A DNA stretch of 64,000 bases from an uncultured Rhodospirillales bacterium (GCA_937926175.1 CALANV010000028.1:1-64000), one strand, 5' to 3'; positions 9,654-19,194 are shown, counted from the first letter of the stretch. Made by a program: numbers and translations. The notes: generated by a model from the letters alone, not told the origin.

Positions 9654-10735
9654 GCCATGAACTCGGCAAGCGCCGCCACCACGGCGCGCATCTCGTCCTC
9701 GGTTCCGATCGTGATGCGTAGATGATCGGAAAGACCGTAATTCGCCAGCGCGCGCGGGATGATGCCGCGCGCATTGAGATGCGCATTGGCGGCCGTCGCC
9801 GTCTTTGGTCCCGTCTTCGGGAACTCGACCAACACGAAGTTGCCGACGCTGGGCACGACCTTGAGCCCCAGTGCCGTCAGCTGCTGCGTCAGCCACGGCA
9901 GCCAGACATCGTTGTGCGCCCGGCTGCGGTCCATGAACGCGAGATCCTCGAGCGCGGCGATCCCGGCCGCCTGCGCCGGCGCCGACACGTTGAACGGCCC
10001 GCGCACCCGGTTGAGCACGTCCGCCACCGCCGGCGGACAATACGCCCAACCGAGGCGCATGCCGCCCAGCGCGAAAATCTTCGAGAAGGTGCGGGTCATG
10101 ACGACGTTGTCACTGGCGTCGACGAGCTCGACCCCCGCCGAATAGTCGTTGCGCGAGACGTATTCCGCATACGCCGCATCGATCACGAGCAGGACGTGCG
10201 GCGGCAGACCGTCGCGCAGCCGCCGCAGCTCCGCGGCGGTCAGAAACGTGCCGGTCGGGTTGTTCGGATTGGCGATGAAGCAGATCTTCGTCCGTTCATT
10301 GGACCGCGCGATCAGCGCGTCGACGTCGGCCCGGTAGTCCTTCTCCGGCGCCTGGACCGGCGTGGCGCCGGCCGCATGGGCGGCGATCGGGTACATGATG
10401 AAGCCGTACTGGCTGTAGAGCACCTCGTCGCCGGGCCCGGCATAGGCCTTGGTCAGCAGCGCGATGATCTCGTCGGAGCCGGCGCCGCAGACGATGCGTT
10501 CCGGATCGAGGCCGAAACGCTTGCCGATCGCCACGCGCAGTTCCGATGCGCTGCCGTCCGGATAGCGATGGATGTTCTCCGCGGCGCGCCGATACGCCTC
10601 GATGGCCCGCGGGCTCGGGCCCAGCGCGCCTTCGTTCGAGGACAGCTTGATGGGCTTGGTCTGCCCCGGCAGGGCGGACTTGCCACCGACATACGGTTCG
10701 ATCGAGAGAATTCCAGGACGTGGTGTGGGCGACAT
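9650..10735 (-). CDS. hisC: Histidinol-phosphate aminotransferase
   Basis: This fold-type I PLP aminotransferase of 361 residues has the PLP lysine in TRTFSKIFALGGMRLGW, the NPNNPTGTF motif and a typical HisC N-terminus (LSIEPYVGGKS). Because the partner downstream is tyrC, it may act both on histidinol phosphate and on aromatic precursors such as prephenate or 4-hydroxyphenylpyruvate. It overlaps tyrC by four bases. The 350-bp gap before metX is divergent and presumably holds promoters for both genes. Confidence 0.95.
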   Translation of the reverse strand: MSPTPRPGILSIEPYVGGKSALPGQTKPIKLSSNEGALGPSPRAIEAYRRAAENIHRYPDGSASELRVAIGKRFGLDPERIVCGAGSDEIIALLTKAYAGPGDEVLYSQYGFIMYPIAAHAAGATPVQAPEKDYRADVDALIARSNERTKICFIANPNNPTGTFLTAAELRRLRDGLPPHVLLVIDAAYAEYVSRNDYSAGVELVDASDNVVMTRTFSKIFALGGMRLGWAYCPPAVADVLNRVRGPFNVSAPAQAAGIAALEDLAFMDRSRAHNDVWLPWLTQQLTALGLKVVPSVGNFVLVEFPKTGPKTATAANAHLNARGIIPRALANYGLSDHLRITIGTEDEMRAVVAALAEFMA

Positions 10736-11086
10736 ACGCTGTCTCGGGCTTTTCGGGGAGCCGCCAATTTAGGTCACTCGGCCGCCGACCGCCACCTTCG
10801 CTTGCCGTCGTGGCGACGCGAATCGCGCAGGACGGGCGCCGCACGTTCCCGGCGAGCGGCGGCAACGGCGAAACGGCCTCGATTCGCCGCTAGCGATATC
10901 GGTCCCGCCTGCCAAAATCAAAGCAAATACGCCCGCGTACAGCGCCGTGCCATGGGCCGGCGCGGGCAGGCTTCGACACGGCTTGAATCGCAGGGCACAG
11001 TGATGCAATTTTTCGCGCCCCCTCGCCCGCAGCAGACGACCCCGCGGGCTGCCGGGCCGTTGAAGCGGGGAGCTGCCGCTAGAGCG
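10736..11086. other. Divergent intergenic region hisC/metX
   Basis: These 351 bases separate the divergent hisC and metX genes. I looked for a SAM-II type leader, common before metX in alphaproteobacteria, and saw no convincing match to its conserved pseudoknot core. An in-frame ATG at 11003 could extend MetX by 28 residues, but the extension is low-complexity. No other gene is evident here. Confidence 0.5.
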
Positions 11087-12277
11087 ATGACGCCGCACGT
11101 TTCCAATAAACCGACCACGACGATGCCGTTCGGACGCGTCGTCGAGCTGCCCGGGCATCGGCTCGATGTACCGGCGACGGAGCCGCTGCGGCTCGACTGC
11201 GGCATCGACTTCGCCCCGTTCACGATCGCCTACCAGACCTACGGCCGTCTCAATGCCGACAAGTCCAATGCGATCCTCGTCTGCCATGCCCTGACCGGGG
11301 ACCAGTTCGTCGCCGAGCCGCATCCGATCACCGGCAAGCCGGGCTGGTGGGAGCACATGGTCGGCCCCGGCCGCGTGCTGGACACCGACCGCTTCTTCAT
11401 CATCTGCATCAACGTGCTCGGCGGCTGCATGGGGACGACCGGCCCCAAGGAGATCAACCCCGCGACCGGCAAGCCGTGGGGCCTGAAATTTCCCGTCATC
11501 ACCATCGCCGACATGGTGCGGGCGCAGGTGCGGGTCATCGATCACCTGGGCATCGATCAGCTTTTCTGCGTGATCGGCGGCTCGATGGGCGGCATGCAGG
11601 TCCTGCAATGGGCCGCGGCCTATCCCGAGCGCGTGTTCAGCGCCGTCCCCATCGCGACCGCGGCGCGCCATTCGGCCCAGAACATCGCGTTCCACGAGGT
11701 CGGCCGGCAGGCGATCATCGCCGATCCCGACTGGTGCGGCGGCGACTATCTCGAGCGCGGGGTACGGCCGCACCGCGGCCTCGCCGTCGCGCGCATGGCG
11801 GCGCACATCACCTATCTGTCCGAGGCGGCGCTGCACCGCAAGTTCGGCCGCGCGCTGCAGGACCGCGAGGCGCTGTCCTACGGCTTCGACGCCGACTTCC
11901 AGGTCGAAAGCTATCTGCGCCACCAGGGCTCGACCTTCGTCGAGCGTTTCGATGCCAACTCCTACCTCTACATTACGCGCGCCATGGACTATTTCGACCT
12001 CGCCCGCGACTATGGCGGCGTGCTGGCGAATGCGTTCCGCGGCACGAAGACCCGATTCTGCATCGTCTCGTTCACCAGCGACTGGCTGTTCCCGACCGCG
12101 GAAAGCCGCGCGCTGGTGCACGCACTCAACGCCGTGGCCGCCAATGTCAGCTTCGTCGAGATCGAGACCGACAAGGGACACGATGCCTTCCTTCTCGACG
12201 AGCCGGAGTTCTTCGCGACGCTGGCCGGATTCCTGAACGGCGCGGCCGAGCACCGCTGGAACGGCACGCGGCGATGA
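11087..12277 (+). CDS. metX: Homoserine O-acetyltransferase
   Basis: The enzyme acylates homoserine using acetyl-CoA (or succinyl-CoA) in methionine biosynthesis. It is an alpha/beta hydrolase of 396 residues with the nucleophile elbow GGSMGGMQ, the catalytic Asp in SFTSDWLFP and the His in TDKGHDAFLLDE. The early YQTYGRLN and CHALTGDQFV blocks are also typical. The start at 11087 gives a normal family length; ATGs at 11123 or 11003 are alternatives. Its stop overlaps the metW start (ATGA), the standard metX-metW pair. Confidence 0.95.
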   Translation: MTPHVSNKPTTTMPFGRVVELPGHRLDVPATEPLRLDCGIDFAPFTIAYQTYGRLNADKSNAILVCHALTGDQFVAEPHPITGKPGWWEHMVGPGRVLDTDRFFIICINVLGGCMGTTGPKEINPATGKPWGLKFPVITIADMVRAQVRVIDHLGIDQLFCVIGGSMGGMQVLQWAAAYPERVFSAVPIATAARHSAQNIAFHEVGRQAIIADPDWCGGDYLERGVRPHRGLAVARMAAHITYLSEAALHRKFGRALQDREALSYGFDADFQVESYLRHQGSTFVERFDANSYLYITRAMDYFDLARDYGGVLANAFRGTKTRFCIVSFTSDWLFPTAESRALVHALNAVAANVSFVEIETDKGHDAFLLDEPEFFATLAGFLNGAAEHRWNGTRR

Positions 12278-12921
12278 ACACCCCCTTCGCTCCGAACGGC
12301 AAGCGGCCGCGGGCCTCCATCCGCGTCGACCTGCAGATCATCGCCGACATGGTGACACCCGGCGCGCGCGTGCTCGACGTCGGCTGCGGCGACGGCGCGC
12401 TCCTCGACTATCTCGTGCACTTCAAGCAGGTCGATGGCCGCGGCATCGAAATCTCGCAGGAAGGCGTCAATGCCTGCGTGGCGCAGGGTCTGTCGGTGAT
12501 ACAGGGCGACGCCGAGACCGACCTCAAGGACTATCCGTCCGACGCGTTCGACTTCGTCATCCTGTCGCAGACGCTGCAGGCGATGTACGACCCCAAGACG
12601 GTGCTGGGCGAACTCGTGCGCATCGGCCGGCGCGCGATCGTGTCCTTTCCCAATTTCGGCGTCTGGCACGTGCGCCTCAAGCTGCTCGTCTACGGCAAGA
12701 TGCCGGTCACGGACTCCTACGACACGGCGTGGTACGAGACGCCGAACATCCACCTGTGCACGATCTCTGATTTCGTCGAGCTCTGCGACGATCTCGACAT
12801 CGTCATCGAGCAGGGCATGGTGCTCGATGCCAAGGGCCGGCCGCGCTCGCTGCGTGCACCGGGAACGCTCGCCAACCTCTTGGGCGAACAGGGCCTGTTC
12901 CTGCTGCGCCGCCGGACGTGA
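12274..12921 (+). CDS. metW: Methionine biosynthesis protein MetW
   Basis: This class I SAM-binding-fold protein of 215 residues has motif I VLDVGCGDGALL and the MetW-typical segment SFPNFGVWHVRLKL. MetW is the dedicated partner of MetX and is needed for full acyltransferase activity in several proteobacteria, although it looks like a methyltransferase. It overlaps metX by four bases, and its 3' end faces the convergent methyltransferase gene seven bases away. Confidence 0.95.
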   Translation: MNTPFAPNGKRPRASIRVDLQIIADMVTPGARVLDVGCGDGALLDYLVHFKQVDGRGIEISQEGVNACVAQGLSVIQGDAETDLKDYPSDAFDFVILSQTLQAMYDPKTVLGELVRIGRRAIVSFPNFGVWHVRLKLLVYGKMPVTDSYDTAWYETPNIHLCTISDFVELCDDLDIVIEQGMVLDAKGRPRSLRAPGTLANLLGEQGLFLLRRRT

Positions 12922-12928
12922 TCGGCCT

Positions 12929-13681
12929 TTACGGTACGCGGCGCCGCGTCGGCCCGCGATGGGCGGCGGGCTGCGGCAGCGCCGCATAGGACGGCCGCCG
13001 CCGCGTTGTCGTGCGCACCGTGGTCGGCGCGTAGAGCTGCTTGCCGGCCTCGACCAGGACGACGCCGGCAAAGCGTTCGAACCACCGCTCGCCGATGCGC
13101 TCCCAGGCGCCGGCCGAGGTCAGGTAGAGCCGCGAATAGACCGGGGGCACGAACAGGGCGCTGCGCGTGGCAAGCGGCGTGAACAGATTGTCCCGCAGCA
13201 GGCGCGAAAGCTGCGCCGCCGTATACGGCAGGCCGTGGCCGAACGGCGTGCTCTCGACCCGTGCCCAGATTCCCCGTCGGTTGGGCACGACGACGATCAG
13301 CCGTCCGCTGGCATCGAGCACCCGCCAGATCTCGCGGAGAAAGGGTCGCAACTGCTCCGTATGCTCGAGGGCGTGAACCAGCAGCACGCGGTCGATCGAC
13401 AGATCGGGCAGCGGCAGGTCCGTCTCTTCGACCAGAGTCGTCGCGTTCGGCCCGTCGTGCGGCCAATGCAGAACGCCCTGCGGCGCCGGCATCATGCTGA
13501 TGACACGCTCCGCCTCGGTCATGAACGGACGCAGGAAGGGCGTCGCATAGCCAAGTCCGAGGACCCGCTGCCCCTTGAGATCGGGCCACATTTCCCGCAG
13601 CCGGCGACGAATCATGCGCCGCGCCACCTGCCCCAAGGGCGAGGCGTAGAAATCCCGCAGATCGATGACGTCCGACCACAT
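12929..13681 (-). CDS. SAM-dependent methyltransferase-fold protein
   Basis: This is a 250-residue protein with a type-11-like methyltransferase region. VLGLGYATPFL stands where motif I is expected, DRVLLVHALEHTEQL matches the post-II region, and EIWRVLDASGRLIVVVPNR is the usual motif III area. The Gly-rich loop is degenerate (GLGYATP), so catalysis is uncertain. Position divergent from gloB is conserved in many alphaproteobacteria. The ATG at 13681 starts a family-like N-terminus (MWSDVIDLRDFY); longer in-frame sequence upstream looks non-coding. Confidence 0.8.
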   Translation of the reverse strand: MWSDVIDLRDFYASPLGQVARRMIRRRLREMWPDLKGQRVLGLGYATPFLRPFMTEAERVISMMPAPQGVLHWPHDGPNATTLVEETDLPLPDLSIDRVLLVHALEHTEQLRPFLREIWRVLDASGRLIVVVPNRRGIWARVESTPFGHGLPYTAAQLSRLLRDNLFTPLATRSALFVPPVYSRLYLTSAGAWERIGERWFERFAGVVLVEAGKQLYAPTTVRTTTRRRPSYAALPQPAAHRGPTRRRVP

Positions 13682-13963
13682 GTCGTCTGACGTTCCTGCC
13701 TGTCGCCCGATCGAGACCCGCCCGGCCGGGCTCTCGGGAAGCCTGCCGGGCGAGGTCCGAGAGCAAGCATAGCACGGGCGGCCGTCGTGCCGGCCATGGC
13801 CAAGCTTGCCTGTCCCCGCCTTGGCAGGCTGGTATCGCTGGTCTAAATCTAGGTGCCCGAACAACTCGTCCGAGAGATGAGCGATCAAGTCTGCCGCAAC
13901 GCGCGGGCCAACGGCGAGGTGACCCGCGGCAGACGGATGTCGCTGTAATCAGGATTCGCGCCC

Positions 13964-14731
13964 ATGCCTCTCCAGATCGAGCACGTGCTTTGCCTGAACG
14001 ACAACTACGTCTGGCTGCTCCGCGAGCCGGCGAGCGGCGCCGTGGCGGCGGTCGACCCGTCGGAAGCAGGACCGGTTCGCCGGCGGCTGGACGAGCTGGG
14101 CTGGCGCCTCACCCACATTCTCAATACCCATCACCATGGGGATCACACCGGCGGCAACCTCGAACTCAAGCAGATGACCGGTTGCACGATCGTGGGGCCC
14201 CGCGCCGACCGCGAGCGCATCCCCGGCATCGACGTCGCCGTCGGCGAAGGCGAGACCTACCGGTTCGGCAACGAAAGCGCGCATGTCTTCGACGTTCCCG
14301 GCCACACGCGCGGCCACATCGCCTTCTGGTTTCCGGATTCGGACGCGCTGTTCTGCGGCGACACGCTCTTTGCGATCGGCTGCGGCCGGTTGTTCGAAGG
14401 AACGCCGTCGCAGATGTGGAACTCGCTCACGAAGCTGCGCGGTCTGCCGCCCACGACGCGGGTCTATTGCGCCCACGAATATACGCAGTCGAACGCCCGC
14501 TTCGCGCTGGCGATCGACCCCGACAACGCCGCCTTGAAGACGCGGGCCGCCCGCGTCGACGCGCTGCGGGCCAAGGGATTGCCGACCGTGCCGGCGACGC
14601 TCGCCGAGGAATGCCGGACCAATCCCTTCCTGCGCGCGGACGATGCCGACTTCGCCAGGCGGCTCGGGCTCGACCCGCGGGATCCGGTCGCGGTTTTCGC
14701 CGAGATCCGCGCCCGCAAGGACAAGTTCTGA
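13964..14731 (+). CDS. gloB: Hydroxyacylglutathione hydrolase (glyoxalase II)
   Basis: This metallo-beta-lactamase-fold enzyme hydrolyses S-lactoylglutathione to lactate and glutathione. The 255-residue protein has the metal-binding motif NTHHHGDHTGGN, the later ligand in DVPGHTRGH, the bridging Asp in FCGDTLF and a C-terminal His in YCAHEYTQSN. It is followed by a glutathione transferase gene, consistent with a small glutathione-dependent detoxification unit. Confidence 0.95.
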   Translation: MPLQIEHVLCLNDNYVWLLREPASGAVAAVDPSEAGPVRRRLDELGWRLTHILNTHHHGDHTGGNLELKQMTGCTIVGPRADRERIPGIDVAVGEGETYRFGNESAHVFDVPGHTRGHIAFWFPDSDALFCGDTLFAIGCGRLFEGTPSQMWNSLTKLRGLPPTTRVYCAHEYTQSNARFALAIDPDNAALKTRAARVDALRAKGLPTVPATLAEECRTNPFLRADDADFARRLGLDPRDPVAVFAEIRARKDKF

Positions 14732-14764
14732 TCCGACTCAATCGATCATGGGGGAAATGCCGCG

Positions 14765-15376
14765 ATGAAGCTGTTCTATTCGCCGGCCTCGCCGTTCGTT
14801 CGCAAAGTCACCGTCACGGCGCACGAGACCGGGCTGTTCGACCGGATCGAGCCGGTTCCGACGACGGTCGCCCCGGTCCAGCCGAACCCGGAGCTGGCCA
14901 GGCAGAACCCGCTGATGAAGCTTCCCACCCTCGTGACCGACGACGGCGACGTGCTCTACGAGTCGAGCCTCATCTGCCAGTATCTCGACTCGCTGCATGC
15001 CGGCCGCAAGCTGGTGCCGGAATCGGGCCCGGCGCGCTGGGCCGTGCTGCGGCTCGAAGCGCTGGGCGACGGCATAACCGATGCCGGCGTCCTGCTGCGA
15101 TATGAGGAGCTGTACCGCAAGCCCGAGCAGCGCAGCCAGGCGTGGATCGACGGCCAGTTCGCCAAGTTGCGGAACGGTCTCGACACGCTCGAAGCCAACG
15201 TCGAGTGGCTTTCGGGCGACCTCAATCTCGGCCAGATCGCGGTCGCCTGCGCCATCGGCTGGCTCGAATTCCGCAAGCCGGCCGGGGACATCCGCAAAGG
15301 CCGGCCCCGACTCTTCGACTGGTATGACGCGTTCGTCCAGCGTCCGTCGATGGTCGCCACACAGCCGAAGGCATGA
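14765..15376 (+). CDS. Glutathione S-transferase family protein
   Basis: This is a 203-residue cytosolic GST. The N-terminal thioredoxin-like domain starts MKLFYSPASPFVRKV, where a Ser near residue 9 is the likely glutathione-activating residue. The cis-Pro region MKLPTLV and the ESSLICQYL glutathione contacts follow, then a helical C-terminal domain. It lies 33 bp after gloB and overlaps the following cupin gene by four bases. The substrate is unknown. Confidence 0.9.
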   Translation: MKLFYSPASPFVRKVTVTAHETGLFDRIEPVPTTVAPVQPNPELARQNPLMKLPTLVTDDGDVLYESSLICQYLDSLHAGRKLVPESGPARWAVLRLEALGDGITDAGVLLRYEELYRKPEQRSQAWIDGQFAKLRNGLDTLEANVEWLSGDLNLGQIAVACAIGWLEFRKPAGDIRKGRPRLFDWYDAFVQRPSMVATQPKA

Positions 15377-15792
15377 ACGCCGCCGACATCATCCGGGCGC
15401 TGGACCTGCAGCCCCATCCCGAAGGCGGCCACTATCGCGAGACGTTTCGCGACCGGCCGCCGTCGGGCGGTCGCGGCGCGATGACCGCGATCTACTATCT
15501 TCTCCGGGCCGGCGAAGTGTCCGCTTGGCATCGCGTCGACGCGGCCGAGATCTGGCACTACTACGCCGGAGCGCCGCTTCTCCTCACGCTGTCCCCGGAT
15601 GGGCGCGACACCACATCGGCACGTCTCGGCCCCGATATCGGTGCCGGCGAGCGGCCGCAGATTCTGGTGCCGCCCGGCTGCTGGCAGACGGCGCGCAGCC
15701 TCGGCGATTGGACTCTCGTCGGCTGTACCGTCGGACCGGCGTTCGAGTTTTCCGGCTTCGAGCTCGCCCCGCCTGGCTGGCAACCGGGCTGA
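15373..15792 (+). CDS. Cupin-fold protein (DUF985 family)
   Basis: This 139-residue single-domain protein carries the DUF985 pattern LQPHPEGGHYRETFRD near the start, then SAWHRVDAAEIWHYYAG and VPPGCWQTARSLG. The conserved His residues could form a cupin metal or ligand site. The family has no firmly known function. It overlaps the GST stop (ATGA), so gloB, GST and this gene form one transcription unit. Confidence 0.85.
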   Translation: MNAADIIRALDLQPHPEGGHYRETFRDRPPSGGRGAMTAIYYLLRAGEVSAWHRVDAAEIWHYYAGAPLLLTLSPDGRDTTSARLGPDIGAGERPQILVPPGCWQTARSLGDWTLVGCTVGPAFEFSGFELAPPGWQPG

Positions 15793-15853
15793 TGCGGCGG
15801 GACGTCCCTGCCGACACAGGAGGCGGCTTCGTCTTCCGGATCCCGCGAATTCC

Positions 15854-16759
15854 TCACGCGCCGTCGGCGGCGCGCAGTTTCGGCCGGCGGTCCCAGAGTT
15901 CGCGCGACGCCAGCACGGCACCGCCGACGATGAGCAGGCAGGCAAGGCCGAGCCGCAGGCTGGGTTCGGCCCGTCCGAACGCGATGAGCAGGAACGTCGA
16001 GAGCAGCGGCGTCATATAGGACAGCGCGCCGAGCGACTTGATGTCGCCGCGCTTGACGCCGAAATCCCACAGATAGAACGCAGCGCCAACCGGCCCGAGG
16101 CCGAGGCCGAATGCTGCGAGCCATTCGCTGCCCGTCGGGACGTACGTATCCTCGAAGGCAAGGTGGGCAAGAAGCGCCAACAGCGCCGTGGCGCCGCAGA
16201 ATCCGCCGACGGCATCGGTCGGCACCGCGCGCAGGCGGCGCGACAGGACCGAGTAGGACGACCACGCGAGGGCCGCGCCGAACGCCGCGAGATATCCGGC
16301 CAGATATTCGCTGCGAATGCCGCTCATCCCGCCGCCGATGAGGAGCGCGCAGCCCGCAAGCCCTGCGGCCGTCCCGGCAAGATGCCACCAGCGCAGCCTC
16401 TCGCCCGGCAGCAGGCCGGAGAAGACGACGATGAGCAGCGGCCAGAGATAGTTGATGAGATTGGCTTCGACCGGCGGCGCCCAGGCCAGCGCCGCGAAAT
16501 AGCAGACGTGATACCCGAACAGCCCGCCGACGCCGACCGCCCAGACATGCGCCGGCAAGGCAAGATGACGGCCGATCCGTTCACCCCTCAGCACCCATTT
16601 CGCCAGGGCGAGCGCGAACGCAAGCGCGAAGGCCATTGCCGTCATCTGAAACGGCGGGATCGGACCCGCCAACGTGGTGAAGAGGGCGAGCGAAGCCCAA
16701 AGCAGGATCGCCCCGAACCCGACCAACGTCGCGCCGACCGTGGAATGCCCCGTTTGCAT
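15854..16759 (-). CDS. EamA/DMT-family transporter
   Basis: This inner-membrane protein of about 301 residues has ten predicted membrane segments in two EamA repeats. The first begins GATLVGFGAILLWASLALF, and the motif NLINYLWPLLIVVFSGLLPGE is typical of this superfamily and of the YddG-like group. Probable role: export of amino acids or small metabolites; the substrate cannot be told. The ATG at 16759 is preceded by a well-placed AGGA; a TTG two codons upstream is in frame. It is divergent from the sensor kinase gene. Confidence 0.85.
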   Translation of the reverse strand: MQTGHSTVGATLVGFGAILLWASLALFTTLAGPIPPFQMTAMAFALAFALALAKWVLRGERIGRHLALPAHVWAVGVGGLFGYHVCYFAALAWAPPVEANLINYLWPLLIVVFSGLLPGERLRWWHLAGTAAGLAGCALLIGGGMSGIRSEYLAGYLAAFGAALAWSSYSVLSRRLRAVPTDAVGGFCGATALLALLAHLAFEDTYVPTGSEWLAAFGLGLGPVGAAFYLWDFGVKRGDIKSLGALSYMTPLLSTFLLIAFGRAEPSLRLGLACLLIVGGAVLASRELWDRRPKLRAADGA

Positions 16760-16904
16760 GCTCAATTCCTGGAAAACTCCTAAGCAAGCGTATCGTCCGG
16801 CCGTGCGATCGCCGGCAGAGGTATCTGGGTAGTTAAGCCGGGTTTAAGGAATACCGCGCAAGTTAGGAGGACAAAACAAGAGGAGGCCCCGGAGCATTCC
16901 AACG

Positions 16905-18398
16905 ATGCGCGCAGACTTCCTTTCGTCCAATGCCGGCCGGGGCTTCGTGGTCTTCCTCGCGTTCTGCGCGCTGCTCGCCGTTGCGGCCGGGTTCGGCTTC
17001 TATCAGTCGAGCGTGCATGCGTTCAAGGTCAACAAGACCGAAGAAGAACTGACGGTGCTTCGGCTCGTGAACGCGTTCGTCAGCACGTATTCAGACATCC
17101 GCGGCGCCGCATTGAGCGAGGATGCCCCCATCCCCGCCTCGTTCCGGGTCCATGCGATCGCGAACTTCAATGCCGCCGCGGGCGGCACCGACGTGCTGCG
17201 CCTCGACTGGATCGGCGTGCCCGGCAAGGAAATCCGGACGGCGCCGCGCGACGCCCAGCTCGCCCGTACCATCCTCGACCTTGCCGCGCAGCCGTCGCCG
17301 CAGCCCGTATCCGCCTTCGTGACCGTCGATGGGCAGACGGTACTGCGGACCGTCTACCCCTCCCTCGCGGCGCAGAGCTGCGTCGACTGTCACAACGCCG
17401 TCCAGAACGGCCGCCATGGCTGGAAGCTGAACGATCTGATAGGGGCGTTCGCGCTCGAGGTTCCGGCGGATGCGTTCCTCGCCAGCGCGCGCGAGAAGGC
17501 GATCCTGGCCGGGCTCGGGCTGTTCGTGGCGAGCGCGCTCATCGGCCTTTACGTCTTCGTTCTGCAGTATCGGAACGAACGGACCGCGGCCACGATCATC
17601 GCCGAACTGCGGCAACGCGAGCAGGAGCTGTCCAACGCGAAGACGGCGGCCGAGAGCGCGAACCGCGCCAAGTCCGAGTTCCTGGCGCTGATGAGCCACG
17701 AGCTGCGCACGCCGCTCAATGCGATCAACGGCTTTTCCGAGATCATCCGCAATCAGGTCTTCGGCCCGGTGGCGGAGCGCTATCGCAGCTATGCGGCCGA
17801 TATCCACGAGAGCGGCCAGCATCTGTTGCGGATCATCAACGACATCCTCGACCTGTCGAAGGCCGAAGCTGGCAGCATGGACCTCGTCGTCGAGACCGTC
17901 GACGTCGCCGACGTGATCGACCGTTGTACGCGACTGGTCCGCGAGCGCGCCAATGCCGCGCGGCTGTCGCTTTATACCAGCATCGAACCGGGCCTCCGCA
18001 TCAACGTCGACGAGCTCAAGTTCAAGCAGATCGTCATCAACATCCTGACCAATGCCATCAAGTTCACGCCGCCCGGCGGCCGTATCGACATCATCTGCCG
18101 CGTCGATCCGCGCGACAGGCGGTTCGAGCTGCGCATCACCGACACGGGGATCGGGATGGCACCCGAAGACATTCCGATCGCGCTGTCGCCGTTCCAACAG
18201 GTCGACAGCCGCCTCAGCCGGAAATACGGCGGCACCGGACTCGGCCTGCCGCTAAGTAAGGCCCTCGTCGAACTGCACGGCGGTCAGCTCGAGATTGCGA
18301 GCAGACCGGCGATGGGTACGACCGTGACGGTCTGGCTCGGCGCCGACCGGGTGGTACGTCCGGCCGCCGTAGCCGACCCGCCCGCACTGGCCTCGTAG
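16905..18398 (+). CDS. Sensor histidine kinase with periplasmic CxxCH (haem-c type) sensor domain
   Basis: This is a 497-residue membrane kinase. A first membrane segment (about residues 13-32) and a second (about 200-220) flank a periplasmic DUF3365/Tll0287-like domain. That domain contains CVDCH at residues 159-163, the covalent haem-c attachment motif, followed by a HGWKLNDLIGA segment. The cytoplasmic part has a short coiled linker, a HisKA domain with SHELRTPLNAI (phospho-acceptor His265), and an HATPase_c domain with the N box (ILTNAIKF), DTGIGMA and GGTGLGL. No response regulator is adjacent. A redox or gas ligand is the likely cue, by inference. Confidence 0.9.
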   Translation: MRADFLSSNAGRGFVVFLAFCALLAVAAGFGFYQSSVHAFKVNKTEEELTVLRLVNAFVSTYSDIRGAALSEDAPIPASFRVHAIANFNAAAGGTDVLRLDWIGVPGKEIRTAPRDAQLARTILDLAAQPSPQPVSAFVTVDGQTVLRTVYPSLAAQSCVDCHNAVQNGRHGWKLNDLIGAFALEVPADAFLASAREKAILAGLGLFVASALIGLYVFVLQYRNERTAATIIAELRQREQELSNAKTAAESANRAKSEFLALMSHELRTPLNAINGFSEIIRNQVFGPVAERYRSYAADIHESGQHLLRIINDILDLSKAEAGSMDLVVETVDVADVIDRCTRLVRERANAARLSLYTSIEPGLRINVDELKFKQIVINILTNAIKFTPPGGRIDIICRVDPRDRRFELRITDTGIGMAPEDIPIALSPFQQVDSRLSRKYGGTGLGLPLSKALVELHGGQLEIASRPAMGTTVTVWLGADRVVRPAAVADPPALAS

Positions 18399-18468
18399 AG
18401 TCCGATGGCGCCGTCCCGCCGATCCGGAACACGGCCTGGAGCACGGCGCGTTGCCGTGGCGGCCGAAA

Positions 18469-19194
18469 TCAGTACATGTGCTGGCCGCCGTTGATCGACA
18501 GCGTCGAACCGGTGATGAACCCGGCCTCGTCGGCGACCAGGAACAGCACGCCGCGCGCGATCTCCTCGGCCCTGCCGAGGCGGCCCACCGGGATGCGTGC
18601 GATGATCTTCTCCAGCACGTGCGGCGGCACGGCGCGGACCATGTCGGTATCGATGTAGCCGGGCGCGATCGCGTTGACCGTGATGCCCTTGCTGGCCCCC
18701 TCGAGGGCGAGCGCCTTGGTGAAGCCGTGAATGCCCGATTTCGCCGCCGCGTAGTTGACCTGGCCATACTGGCCGGCCTGCCCGTTGATGGAACCGATGT
18801 TGACGATCCGCCCGAAGTTGCGCTCGCGCATCGAATCGAAGACGCACCGGCACATGTTGAAGCAGGACGTCAGGTTGGTCTGGATCACCTCGTTCCACTG
18901 CTCGAAGGTCATCCGGTGAATCGTGGTGTCGCGGGTGATGCCGGCATTGTTGACGAGGATCTCGATCGGACCGAGATCCGCGACGATGCGCTTCACCCCC
19001 TCCTCGCAGGCGGCGAAGTTGGAAACGTCGAACTTGTAGACCGGAATGCCGGTCTCCTCGGAGAACTTCTTCGCCGCAGCGTCATTGCTCGCATAGTTTG
19101 CGGCCACGCGGTACCCGGCCTTCTTCAGCGCGGTCGCGATCGCCGCGCCGATGCCCCGCGTTCCGCCGGTCACCACTGCCACCCGTCCGGTCAT
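18469..19194 (-). CDS. phbB: Acetoacetyl-CoA reductase
   Basis: The enzyme reduces acetoacetyl-CoA to (R)-3-hydroxybutyryl-CoA with NADPH, the second step of PHB synthesis. This 241-residue short-chain dehydrogenase has the cofactor motif TGGTRGIGAAIA, the structural NNAG motif (VNNAGITRD), catalytic Ser in NIGSINGQAGQ and the YxxxK pair in NYAAAKSG. The C-terminus SINGGQHMY is diagnostic of PhbB/PhaB. It lies downstream of phbA on the same strand with a 227-bp gap containing a terminator. Confidence 0.96.
   Translation of the reverse strand: MTGRVAVVTGGTRGIGAAIATALKKAGYRVAANYASNDAAAKKFSEETGIPVYKFDVSNFAACEEGVKRIVADLGPIEILVNNAGITRDTTIHRMTFEQWNEVIQTNLTSCFNMCRCVFDSMRERNFGRIVNIGSINGQAGQYGQVNYAAAKSGIHGFTKALALEGASKGITVNAIAPGYIDTDMVRAVPPHVLEKIIARIPVGRLGRAEEIARGVLFLVADEAGFITGSTLSINGGQHMY

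Noticed and set aside
9654..10049. N-terminal extension of tyrC to 10049
   Set aside because: The extension is an Arg/Gly-rich out-of-frame reading of hisC. The ATG at 9653 overlapping the hisC stop is the natural start.
10736..11086. SAM-II riboswitch before metX
   Set aside because: The position suits one, but no segment shows the conserved loop and pseudoknot sequences. A covariance-model search would settle it.
13682..13888. N-terminal extension of the methyltransferase to 13888
   Set aside because: The extra 69 codons lack family similarity and sit in the divergent promoter region with gloB.
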